Source of the DNA: Streptomyces xinghaiensis S187
GTDB taxonomy: Bacteria; Actinomycetota; Actinomycetes; Streptomycetales; Streptomycetaceae
Assembly (NCBI RefSeq): GCF_000220705.2
Contig: NZ_CP023202.1
Coordinates: 4,804,501 to 4,868,500, forward strand
Direction of reading: 5' to 3'
Length of the DNA stretch: 64,000 bases
A program made the translations under genes and the position numbers. The notes under the pieces were generated by a model, which did no database searches, was not told where the DNA came from, and saw nothing but the letters and a program-made list of their open reading frames with translations. Of this stretch, positions 24,616 through 32,818 are shown in pieces (within the stretch, counting starts at the first letter, position 1; each line of letters starts with the position of its first letter).

Positions 24616-27600
24616 GTGGGCGGCACGGCGACGGAGGCGGCTGATCGGCCCGGGGCGGGACCGGAGGCGGGGACCGGGAACGGCGGGCGCGAGGCGGCCG
24701 GGGAGCCGGGCGGCCCGGGAGAACCCGGCGGTCCGGGGAACTCCGGGGACTCCGGTGGCTCCGGCGGCGAAGGCGGCCCCGGCGGCGAAGGAGCCGGCGG
24801 CCGGCCCGGGGCACCGGACGCCCGGGAGGAGGAGCGGCGGCGGCAGGGCTGGGCCCGGCGGCTGACCGGCTACGCCTGGCGTTACCGGCGGAACGTGCTC
24901 CTCGCCCTCGGCTCCTCCCTCGGCGGCATGGCCGTGATGGCGCTGGTGCCGCTGGTCACCAAACTGATCATCGACGACGTGGTGGTCGAGCACAGCCGCC
25001 CCATGGCCCCGTGGGCCGCGGCCCTGATCGGCGCGGCCCTCGCCGTCTACGCCTTCACCTACGTCCGCCGCTACTACGGCGGACGGCTCGCCCTCGACGT
25101 CCAGCACGACCTGCGCACCGACATGTACCGCTCCCTCGTCCGGCTCGACGGGCGGCGGCAGGGCGAACTCTCCACCGGCCAGGTGGTCGGCCGCGCCACC
25201 AGCGACCTCCAGCTGATCCAGGGCCTGCTGTTCATGCTGCCGATGATGATCGGCAACGTCCTGCTGTTCGTCCTCTCGCTCGGCGTGATGCTCTGGCTGT
25301 CGCCGCTGCTCACCCTGGTCGCCCTCGCCATGGCGCCCGCGCTCTGGTTCCTGGCCGACCGCAGCCGCAAGCGGCTCTTCCCCGCCACCTGGTACGCCCA
25401 GGGGCAGGCGGCGGCCGTCGCCGGGATCGTGGACGGCGCCGTCACCGGCGTCCGCGTCGTCAAGGGCTTCGGCCAGGAGGAGCAGGAGACCGGGAAGCTG
25501 CGCGAGGTGAGCCGGAAGCTGTTCGCCGGACGGATGCGCACCGTCCGCCTCAACTCCCGCTACACCCCCGCCCTGCAGGCCGTGCCGTCCCTCGCCCAGG
25601 TCGCGATGCTCGCGCTCGGCGGCTGGATGGCGACCCGCGGGCAGATCACCCTCGGCACCTTCGTGGCCTTCTCCACCTACCTCGCCCAGCTCGTCGGGCC
25701 GGTCCGGATGCTGACCATGGTGCTGACCGTCGGCCAGCAGGCCCGCGCCGGCGTGGAGCGGGTGATGGAACTGATCGACACCGAGCCCGCCATCGGCGAA
25801 CGCCCGGACGCGCGGGAGCTGCCCGCCGACGCCCCCGCGACCGTCGAGTTCGACGCGGTGACCTTCGGCTACGACCCCGAGCGCCCGGTCCTGAAGGACT
25901 TCTCGCTCTCCCTCGCGCAGGGCGAGACCGTCGCCCTCGTCGGCGCCTCCGGCAGCGGCAAGTCCACCGTCTCCCTGCTGCTGCCCCGCTTCTACGACGT
26001 GTCTCAGGGCGCCGTGCGGGTCGGCGGCCACGACGTCCGCGAGCTGACGTTCGAGTCGCTGCGGGCCGCCATCGGCCTCGTACCGGAGGACAGCTTCCTC
26101 TTCTCCGACACCGTCCGCGCCAACATCGCCTACGGCCGGCCCGGCGCCACCGACGCGGAGATACGGGCAGCCGCCCGCGCCGCCCAGGCCGAGGGCTTCA
26201 TCGAACAACTGCCCGACGGCTATGGCACCGCGGTCGGCGAGCAGGGCCTCACCCTCTCCGGCGGCCAGCGCCAGCGCATCGCCCTGGCCCGCGCCATCCT
26301 CACCGACCCCCGGCTGCTCCTCCTCGACGACGCCACCTCCGCCGTCGACGCCCGCGTGGAGCACGAGATCCACGAGGCGCTGCGCGGGGTGATGGCCGGC
26401 CGGACGACCCTGCTGATCGCCCACCGGCGCTCCACCCTCGCCCTCGCCGACCGCATCGCCGTCCTCGACCGCGGCCGGCTGTCGGACGTCGGCACCCACG
26501 AGGAGCTGGAGCGGCGCTCCGCGCTCTACCGCCGCCTGCTGACCGACCCGGACGAGCTGGGCGGCGTCGAGCGCGACCCGGTGGCCCGGCTCGCGGAGCG
26601 GGAGCGCGAGGCGGAGCGCGAACGGACCCGGGAGCGGGACGGGGGCCGGCGGCCGGGACACGGGCGGCGGGACACCGGGGAGCCGGGCGGTGACTCCTCC
26701 TTCGAGGACTTCGAGGACTTCGAGGACTTCGAGGCGGAACTCGACGCCGAGGCCGAGATGGGGGCCGAACCGGTCAGTTCCCGCCGCCGGGTCGCCGAGC
26801 GCGTCACCCCCGAACTGTGGCGCCGGGCCGAGGAGCAGCAGGGCGCGACGGGCTCCGCGGCGGCCTCGTCCGCCTCTTCCGCCGGCCCGGCCGCGGCCGG
26901 CGCGGCGGCCGGTCCCGGCATCGCCGGCGCGCTGGCCGGGATGCCCGCCACCCCGGACCTGCTGGCCAAGGTGGCCGCGCTACCGCCCGCCACCGACGTG
27001 CCCGACATCGACGAGGAACACGCCGTCCGGCCCGAACAGGACTACGGGCTGCGGCGGTTGCTGCGCGGCTTCGGCCGGCCCCTGCTGCTGGCCCTCCTGC
27101 TGGTGGCCGTCGACGCGGGAGCGGGGCTGCTGCTCCCCGTCCTCATCCGGCACGGCATCGACGAGGGCGTGCAGCAACTGGCGCTCGGCGCGGTGTGGGC
27201 GGCCTCCGGGCTGGCGCTGGTGGTGGTGCTCGCCCAGTGGGCCGCGCAGATCGGCGAGACCCGGATGACCGGCCGCACCGGCGAACGCGTCCTCTACAGC
27301 CTGCGCGTGAAGATCTTCGCGCAGCTCCAGCGGCTCGGTCTCGACTACTACGAGCGCGAGCTGACCGGCCGGATCATGACGCGGATGACCACGGACGTGG
27401 ACGCGCTCTCGACGTTCCTGCAGACCGGGCTCGTCACCGCGCTGGTCTCGCTGCTCACCTTCTCCGGCATCCTCGTCGTCCTGGTCGTCATCGACGTCGA
27501 ACTGGCACTCGTGGTCTTCAGCACCCTGCCGGTCCTGATCGCGGGCACCTTCTTCTTCCGGCGCCAGAGCGTCAAGGCGTACGAACTGGCGCGCGAGCGG

Positions 27601-28788
27601 GTCAGCGTCGTCAACGGCGACCTCCAGGAGAGCGTCGCCGGGCTCCGCATCGTCCAGGCGTTCCGCCGCGAGCGGGACGGCATCACCCGCTTCACCGGGC
27701 GCAGCGACGGCTACCGGCAGGCGCGGGTGCGCGGACAGTGGCTGATCTCCGTCTACTTCCCGTTCGTGCAGCTTCTGGCGTCGGCCGCGGCGGCTGCCGT
27801 GCTGATCGTCGGCGCGGGCCGGGTCTCCGAGGGCACCCTCACGGCCGGCGCGCTCGTCGCCTATCTGCTCTACATCGACCTGTTCTTCGCGCCGGTGCAG
27901 CAGCTCTCCCAGGTGTTCGACGGCTACCAGCAGGCGACGGTGTCGCTCCGCCGCATCCAGGAACTGCTGCGCGAGCCGACCACCACGGCGATCGCCGAAC
28001 ACCCGCGCGAGGTGCGGGAGCTGCGCGGCGAGGTCGTCTTCGACGGCGTCCGGTTCCGCTACCGGCCGGCCGAGGGGGACGGCGCGCCGGAGGAGGCGCT
28101 CTCCGGGGTGGACCTGCGGATCCCGGCCGGGCAGACGGTCGCCTTCGTCGGCGAGACGGGCGCGGGCAAGTCCACCCTCGTCAAGCTCGTCGCCCGCTTC
28201 TACGACCCGACGGAGGGCGCCGTGCTCGTCGACGGCACCGATCTGCGGGAGCTGGATCTGGCCGGATATCGTCACCGGCTGGGTGTCGTGCCGCAGGAGT
28301 CCTACCTCTTCCCCGGCACCGTGCGGGACGCCATCGCCTACGGGCGCCCGGACGCCACCGACGCCGAAGTGGAGGCCGCGGCGCGGGCCGTCGGGGCCCA
28401 CGAGATGGTCGCCTCGCTCAGCGGCGGCTATCTGCACGAGGTCTCCGAGCGGGGCCGCAACCTCTCGGCCGGGCAGCGGCAGTTGATCGCCCTGGCCCGC
28501 GCCGAGCTCGTCGACCCGGACATCCTGCTGCTCGACGAGGCGACGGCCGCGCTCGACCTGGCGACGGAATCCCTCGTCAACCAGGCCACGGACCGGCTGG
28601 CGGGCCGGCGCACCACCCTGGTCGTCGCCCACCGGCTGACCACGGCCGCCCGCGCCGACCGGGTCGTCGTCATGGACGACGGCCGGGTCGTCGAGGACGG
28701 CACCCACGCCGAGCTGCTCGCCGCGGACGGCCACTACGCGCGGCTGTGGCGCACCTTCGCCGGAGAACCGGAAACCGCCGGGGTGTGA
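24616..28788 (+). CDS. Single-chain ABC exporter with two TMD-NBD halves
   Basis: 1390-aa fusion of two complete ABC exporter halves. The GTG at 24616 follows GGAGG by six bases. A Gly/Pro-rich tail of about 70 residues leads to half one. NBD1 has Walker A GASGSGKST (443-451) and LSGGQ (547-551), but Asp572 replaces the catalytic Glu after Walker B. NBD2 has Walker A GETGAGKST (1179-1187), a variant signature LSAGQ (1283-1287) and normal Glu1308. Thus one composite ATP site is degenerate and one canonical, as in heterodimeric exporters such as TM287/288. The halves are joined by a charged linker with an acidic FED repeat. The substrate is unknown; multidrug or lipid export is typical. Confidence 0.92.
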   Translation: MGGTATEAADRPGAGPEAGTGNGGREAAGEPGGPGEPGGPGNSGDSGGSGGEGGPGGEGAGGRPGAPDAREEERRRQGWARRLTGYAWRYRRNVLLALGSSLGGMAVMALVPLVTKLIIDDVVVEHSRPMAPWAAALIGAALAVYAFTYVRRYYGGRLALDVQHDLRTDMYRSLVRLDGRRQGELSTGQVVGRATSDLQLIQGLLFMLPMMIGNVLLFVLSLGVMLWLSPLLTLVALAMAPALWFLADRSRKRLFPATWYAQGQAAAVAGIVDGAVTGVRVVKGFGQEEQETGKLREVSRKLFAGRMRTVRLNSRYTPALQAVPSLAQVAMLALGGWMATRGQITLGTFVAFSTYLAQLVGPVRMLTMVLTVGQQARAGVERVMELIDTEPAIGERPDARELPADAPATVEFDAVTFGYDPERPVLKDFSLSLAQGETVALVGASGSGKSTVSLLLPRFYDVSQGAVRVGGHDVRELTFESLRAAIGLVPEDSFLFSDTVRANIAYGRPGATDAEIRAAARAAQAEGFIEQLPDGYGTAVGEQGLTLSGGQRQRIALARAILTDPRLLLLDDATSAVDARVEHEIHEALRGVMAGRTTLLIAHRRSTLALADRIAVLDRGRLSDVGTHEELERRSALYRRLLTDPDELGGVERDPVARLAEREREAERERTRERDGGRRPGHGRRDTGEPGGDSSFEDFEDFEDFEAELDAEAEMGAEPVSSRRRVAERVTPELWRRAEEQQGATGSAAASSASSAGPAAAGAAAGPGIAGALAGMPATPDLLAKVAALPPATDVPDIDEEHAVRPEQDYGLRRLLRGFGRPLLLALLLVAVDAGAGLLLPVLIRHGIDEGVQQLALGAVWAASGLALVVVLAQWAAQIGETRMTGRTGERVLYSLRVKIFAQLQRLGLDYYERELTGRIMTRMTTDVDALSTFLQTGLVTALVSLLTFSGILVVLVVIDVELALVVFSTLPVLIAGTFFFRRQSVKAYELARERVSVVNGDLQESVAGLRIVQAFRRERDGITRFTGRSDGYRQARVRGQWLISVYFPFVQLLASAAAAAVLIVGAGRVSEGTLTAGALVAYLLYIDLFFAPVQQLSQVFDGYQQATVSLRRIQELLREPTTTAIAEHPREVRELRGEVVFDGVRFRYRPAEGDGAPEEALSGVDLRIPAGQTVAFVGETGAGKSTLVKLVARFYDPTEGAVLVDGTDLRELDLAGYRHRLGVVPQESYLFPGTVRDAIAYGRPDATDAEVEAAARAVGAHEMVASLSGGYLHEVSERGRNLSAGQRQLIALARAELVDPDILLLDEATAALDLATESLVNQATDRLAGRRTTLVVAHRLTTAARADRVVVMDDGRVVEDGTHAELLAADGHYARLWRTFAGEPETAGV
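26701..26734 (+). repeat. 9-bp tandem repeat in the exporter linker
   Basis: TTCGAGGAC is repeated three full times and most of a fourth, encoding an acidic FED repeat between the two halves of the exporter. Confidence 0.9.
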
Positions 28789-28933
28789 CACTCCGCGGTT
28801 CCTGTTCGATACCGAAGCGATACGCACCGTGGCGTAGACCCGGGATGCTCCGCGATGGAGACTCATAAGTCGCGCCGTGTCCGGTTTTGATCGGTGCGGC
28901 GGGTTCGCATCGTGAGCAAAAGGCGGTAGTGCA

Positions 28934-30205
28934 GTGCAGCGGCGTTTCTTCGGTCCGATAGCGGCGGGTCTCTCGGCCGGTCTGGTCCTGACCCTCTCGG
29001 CGTGCGGCGAGAGTGCCACCGCGGAAAGCGGTGACGTCCAGCTCAAGCTGATCGTGACCGAATACGGCGACAGATCCGGCACCAGTTCCAAGAGATACTG
29101 GGACCAGCTGATCGGCGAGTTCCAGTTCGAACACCCGGACATAGCGGTCGATGTCGACGTCTACCCCCGCGGAGAGGTCGACCGCAAGGTCGCCGATCTC
29201 GTGAAGGCCGGCAAGGCGCCGGACATGGCCCAGATCGCCACCTACGCCGATTACGCGGCCAAGGACAAGCTCTACAGCGCCGACGAACTCCTCTCCATCC
29301 CGGCCCAGGCCGACTTCGTACGGGCCGTCTCCGAAGCGGGCACCGCCAACCGCAAGCAGTACGGCCTGCCCTTCACCGCCAGCACCCGGGTGTTCTTCTA
29401 CAACAAGAAGCTGCTGAAGCAGGCGGGCATCGACAGCCCGCCGAAGACGTGGGACGAGCTCCGGGCCGACGCGGTCGCGCTCAAGCAGTCCGGGGTCCAG
29501 ACCCCGTACGGGCTTCCGCTGGGCCCGGAGGAGGCGCAGGCCGAGGCGCTCAACTGGATGCTGAGCGCCGGTGGCGGCTACACCGACAACATCGGCAGCT
29601 ACACCTTCGACGCCCCCGAGAACATCCGGGCCTTCGAATGGCTGCGCGACGAGATGGTCGCCAAGGGGCTCACCAACGCCTCCCCGGCGAAGACCGACCG
29701 CCAGGACGCCTACGACGCCTTCGTCCGCGGCGAGGTGGCCATGCTCAACGGCCACCCCACCCTCATGCAGCGCGCCCTGGAGGGCGGCATCGACTTCGGC
29801 ATGGCACCGCTGCCCGGCCGGGAGAAGCAGTCCGCGGCCACCACCGGCGTCGCCGACTGGATGACGGCGTTCAAGGAGAACGGGAACCGCGAGCAGATCA
29901 GCGCCTTCCTCAACTTCGTCTACGAGAAGGAGAACGTTCTCAAGTTCGCCGAGCAGTACGACCTGCTGCCGGTGACCAACTCCGCCTTCGACGCGATGCG
30001 CGCCGACGAGTCGCACAAGAACGTCTGGGAGTTCCTGGACCAGCTGCGCACCGCCCAGCTCTACCCGGTCGACAAGGTGTCCTGGGCTCCCATGGTCCGC
30101 ACGCTGCGCGAGCAGATCGGCGGCACGGTGGAGCGGGGCGGCAATCCGGGGAGCGTGCTGCAGGCGATCCAGCGGGAGGCCGAGGCGACGGAGAACGCCA
30201 CCTGA
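28934..30205 (+). CDS. Sugar ABC transporter substrate-binding lipoprotein, orphan
   Basis: 423-aa extracytoplasmic solute-binding protein of the family-1 (maltose-type) class. The signal peptide ends in the lipobox LSAC, giving acylated Cys24. The body shows binding-protein hallmarks such as YGLPFTASTRVFFYNKKLLKQAG and GEVAMLNGHPTLMQRAL. The GTG at 28934 follows AAAAGGCGG. No permease or ATPase for import is adjacent; the upstream exporter is unrelated in type. It must share distant permeases or act as a sensor. The ligand is not evident. Confidence 0.9.
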   Translation: MQRRFFGPIAAGLSAGLVLTLSACGESATAESGDVQLKLIVTEYGDRSGTSSKRYWDQLIGEFQFEHPDIAVDVDVYPRGEVDRKVADLVKAGKAPDMAQIATYADYAAKDKLYSADELLSIPAQADFVRAVSEAGTANRKQYGLPFTASTRVFFYNKKLLKQAGIDSPPKTWDELRADAVALKQSGVQTPYGLPLGPEEAQAEALNWMLSAGGGYTDNIGSYTFDAPENIRAFEWLRDEMVAKGLTNASPAKTDRQDAYDAFVRGEVAMLNGHPTLMQRALEGGIDFGMAPLPGREKQSAATTGVADWMTAFKENGNREQISAFLNFVYEKENVLKFAEQYDLLPVTNSAFDAMRADESHKNVWEFLDQLRTAQLYPVDKVSWAPMVRTLREQIGGTVERGGNPGSVLQAIQREAEATENAT

Positions 30206-30377
30206 CAAGTGCCGGTGGTGCTGCGGTGCCGCTGCCGCTGCCGCCGCCGTTCCGGGCCGGGGTGCCGCCGTGCGCCCCGGCCCGTATGCCCGTTCGGGCA
30301 GTCCCGCGCGCGGCGGTCTGGCGGACGGGCAGCCTCCCGGCTAGGTTCGCAGATTCACGCGAACCCAGGGAGGGCGG

Positions 30378-31925
30378 ATGCGCAAGGCGTTGACGTGGCT
30401 GCCGGCGCTGGCGGTGTTCTTGGGCACCCTGAGCGCCGGAACGGCGCCGGCCGCCGCGAACACGGCCGCGGAGCCTTCCGGTGCGGGCACCGCGGGCACC
30501 GCGAGCACCGCGGGCCCCGGGGGCGGATCCGGCGGTTCCGGCGGAACCGGGAGCACTCGGAGCACCGAGAGCACCCGGAGCACCGAGAGCACCGAGAGCA
30601 CCGACATCGAGGACCGGCTCCTCGCGATCCCGGGCATGAGCCTGGTGGAGGAGCAGCCGGTCGACGGCTACCGGTTCTTCGTCCTGGAGTACACCCAGCC
30701 GGTCGACCACCGCCGCCCGTACCTCGGCACCTTCCAGCAGCGGCTCACCCTGCTGCACAAGGCCACCGACCGGCCGGTGGTCTTCCACACCTCCGGCTAC
30801 CACGTCTCCACCCGGCCCGGCCGCAGTGAGCCCACCCGGATCGTGGACGGCAACCAGGTCTCCCTGGAGTACCGCTACTTCACGCCCTCCCGGCCCGACC
30901 CGGCCGACTGGACCAAGCTGGACATCCGGCAGGGCGCCGACGACCAGCACCGCCTCTTCCGGGCCCTCAAGCGGATCTACCGCGCCAACTGGCTCTCCAC
31001 CGGCGGCAGCAAGGGCGGCATGACCGCCACCTACTACCGCCGCTTCCACCCGGGCGACATGGACGGCACCATCGCCTACGTCGCGCCCAACGACGTCCGC
31101 AACCGCGAGGACTCCGCCTACGACCGGTTCTTCGAACAGGTCTCCACACCGGAGTGCCGGGCCGCGCTCAACGCCGTCCAGCGCGAGGCCCTCGTCCGCC
31201 GCGACGAGATCGTCGCCCGCTACGAGACCTGGGCCCGGCAGAACGGGGCCACCTTCACCACCGTGGGCAGTGCCGACAAGGCGTACGAGAACGTCGTCCT
31301 CGACCTGGTGTGGGCCTTCTGGCAGTACCAGTCGGAGGCGGACTGCGACGAGGTGCCCGAGCCCACGGCCTCCACCGACGCCCTCTACGCGTTCGTCGAC
31401 GAGGTCTCCGGCTTCTCCTTCTACACCGACCAGGTCCTCGACGGGTACGCGCCGTACTTCTACCAGGCCGGGACCGAGCTGGGCTGGCCCTCCTTCCGCA
31501 CCCCGCACCTCGACGGCCTGCTCCGCCACCCGGGCATCTACCAGCCGCGCAGCTACGTCCCCCGCGACATCCCGATGCGCTGGCGCGGCCGGGTGATGGA
31601 CGACATCGACCGCTGGGTGCGCCACCGCGGCGAGCGGATGCTCTTCGTCTACGGCGAGAACGACCCGTGGGGCGCGGAGCGGTTCCGCCCCGGCAGGGGC
31701 TCGCGCGACGCGTACGTCTTCACCGCGCCCGGCGCCAACCACGGGGCGAACATCGCCGGGCTGACGGAGGCGGAGCGGGACAAGGCCACCGCGGAGGTCC
31801 TGGAATGGGCGGGGGTGGCCCCCGCCGCCGTCCGCCGCGACGCCTCGAAGGCCGAACCGCTGGCCGAGCGGGACGCGAAGCTCGACCGCAAGTCCGTCGA
31901 GCCGCGGAACGCCCTGCGCCCGTAG
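30378..31925 (+). CDS. Secreted S37/PS-10-type tripeptidyl aminopeptidase
   Basis: 515-aa exported serine peptidase. A Sec signal peptide ends near residue 27 (GTAPAAA), followed by a low-complexity Gly/Ser/Thr segment with a repeat. The mature part is an alpha/beta hydrolase with nucleophile motif GGSKGGMTA; YGENDPWG and GANHG hold probable Asp and His partners. The pattern fits PS-10/S37 tripeptidyl aminopeptidases that Streptomyces secretes to trim peptides or process its own secreted proteins. GGGAGGG precedes the ATG. Confidence 0.88.
   Translation: MRKALTWLPALAVFLGTLSAGTAPAAANTAAEPSGAGTAGTASTAGPGGGSGGSGGTGSTRSTESTRSTESTESTDIEDRLLAIPGMSLVEEQPVDGYRFFVLEYTQPVDHRRPYLGTFQQRLTLLHKATDRPVVFHTSGYHVSTRPGRSEPTRIVDGNQVSLEYRYFTPSRPDPADWTKLDIRQGADDQHRLFRALKRIYRANWLSTGGSKGGMTATYYRRFHPGDMDGTIAYVAPNDVRNREDSAYDRFFEQVSTPECRAALNAVQREALVRRDEIVARYETWARQNGATFTTVGSADKAYENVVLDLVWAFWQYQSEADCDEVPEPTASTDALYAFVDEVSGFSFYTDQVLDGYAPYFYQAGTELGWPSFRTPHLDGLLRHPGIYQPRSYVPRDIPMRWRGRVMDDIDRWVRHRGERMLFVYGENDPWGAERFRPGRGSRDAYVFTAPGANHGANIAGLTEAERDKATAEVLEWAGVAPAAVRRDASKAEPLAERDAKLDRKSVEPRNALRP
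30551..30604 (+). repeat. 9-bp tandem repeat in the peptidase propeptide
   Basis: Six copies of a GAGCACCGA-like unit encode alternating Ser-Thr-Glu and Ser-Thr-Arg steps just before the mature peptidase domain. Confidence 0.9.
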
Positions 31926-31972
31926 GCGCGGCGGGCGGAGGGCACGGAGCGGTACGGCACGGAGCGGCGGGA

Positions 31973-32006
31973 GGGCGGGCGCCGCCGCACGGCGAGGCGC
32001 CCGCCC
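31973..32006. terminator. Bidirectional terminator
   Basis: GGGCGGGCGCC and GGCGCCCGCCC form a perfect 11-base stem with a 12-base loop midway between the convergent peptidase and lipoprotein genes. Confidence 0.75.
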
Positions 32007-32036
32007 GGCACGGGCACCCGGGCACCCACCCGGGCG

Positions 32037-32705
32037 TCAGAGGCGGCGGGCGCAGCCGGTCGGTTTGTCGCCGCCCAGCCGGACGTAGAGATCCGTCGAC
32101 GCGGGGCAGTCCGAGCGCTTGGCGACCGCCTTGGTCACCTTGAACTCCGGCGCCGGCTCGGCCGATGGGGCGCAGCCGGTCTCCCGGACCTCGTTCTCCC
32201 GGGTCAGCCGGACGCAGTCGCCGGCGATCGTGCGCGGGCCGCCACCGCCGCCCGGGTCGCCCGGGTGCGGCGGCTTCAGGTTGCGCATACAGGCGTAGCC
32301 GCGCCGCGCCGTGGAGCCGGTGCCGCCGACGCCGTCCGGGCGTTCGGTGATGTGCAGCAGGAAGTCCGTGCGGGCCGGGCAGAGGGGGCCGTCCTCGGTG
32401 CCGCCGTGGAAGCGGAGCAGCACCCTGGCCACGGCCCGCTCGCCGGTGCACGGCACCTCGTCGAAGGAGCTGCGGCCGCGGGTGCTGCACTCGCCCTCGG
32501 CCAGGAAGACCACATTGGGCACGGACGGGCTCGCGGCGGCCTTGTCCTCGGGGCCGGCGCTCCGGCCGGTGCCGGACGGGCCGGACTGCCCGCAGGCGGC
32601 GGTCAGGATGAGCGGAAGGGCGAGCAGGGCGCTCAGCGCGGCACGTCGCGCCCCTCGCGCGGCCCGTGCCGTCGCCGGTCTCCCGCTCTGTCGTCGTGCG
32701 CGCAT
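32037..32705 (-). CDS. Lipoprotein with duplicated cysteine domain (LppU-like)
   Basis: 222-aa predicted lipoprotein. The Arg-rich N-terminus leads to a hydrophobic stretch and lipobox LTAACG. The mature part contains two related units, each starting Gly-Glu/Asp-Cys and ending near CPA-x-TD (GECSTRGRS...CPARTDF and GDCVRLTRE...CPASTDL), with paired cysteines that probably form disulfides. Such repeats occur in LppU-like lipoproteins of unknown function in actinomycetes. The ATG at 32705 is the only reasonable start. It converges with the S37 peptidase. Confidence 0.75.
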   Translation of the reverse strand: MRARRQSGRPATARAARGARRAALSALLALPLILTAACGQSGPSGTGRSAGPEDKAAASPSVPNVVFLAEGECSTRGRSSFDEVPCTGERAVARVLLRFHGGTEDGPLCPARTDFLLHITERPDGVGGTGSTARRGYACMRNLKPPHPGDPGGGGGPRTIAGDCVRLTRENEVRETGCAPSAEPAPEFKVTKAVAKRSDCPASTDLYVRLGGDKPTGCARRL

Positions 32706-32818
32706 GGGCTCATCATCCCCCCTCGGCCGGGCGCGGCCCGCGGGGGCGGACGCACGCCCGGCGGCGGCGGGGCTTTTGCGGCGTACCGTCCGGGGATGCG
32801 CCCCGGACGTCGTAGGGA

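Noticed and set aside
24610..26661. Long minus-strand open frame opposite the ABC exporter
   Set aside because: The plus-strand frame has all ABC motifs; the opposite frame has no recognisable domain and is a product of GC-biased third positions.
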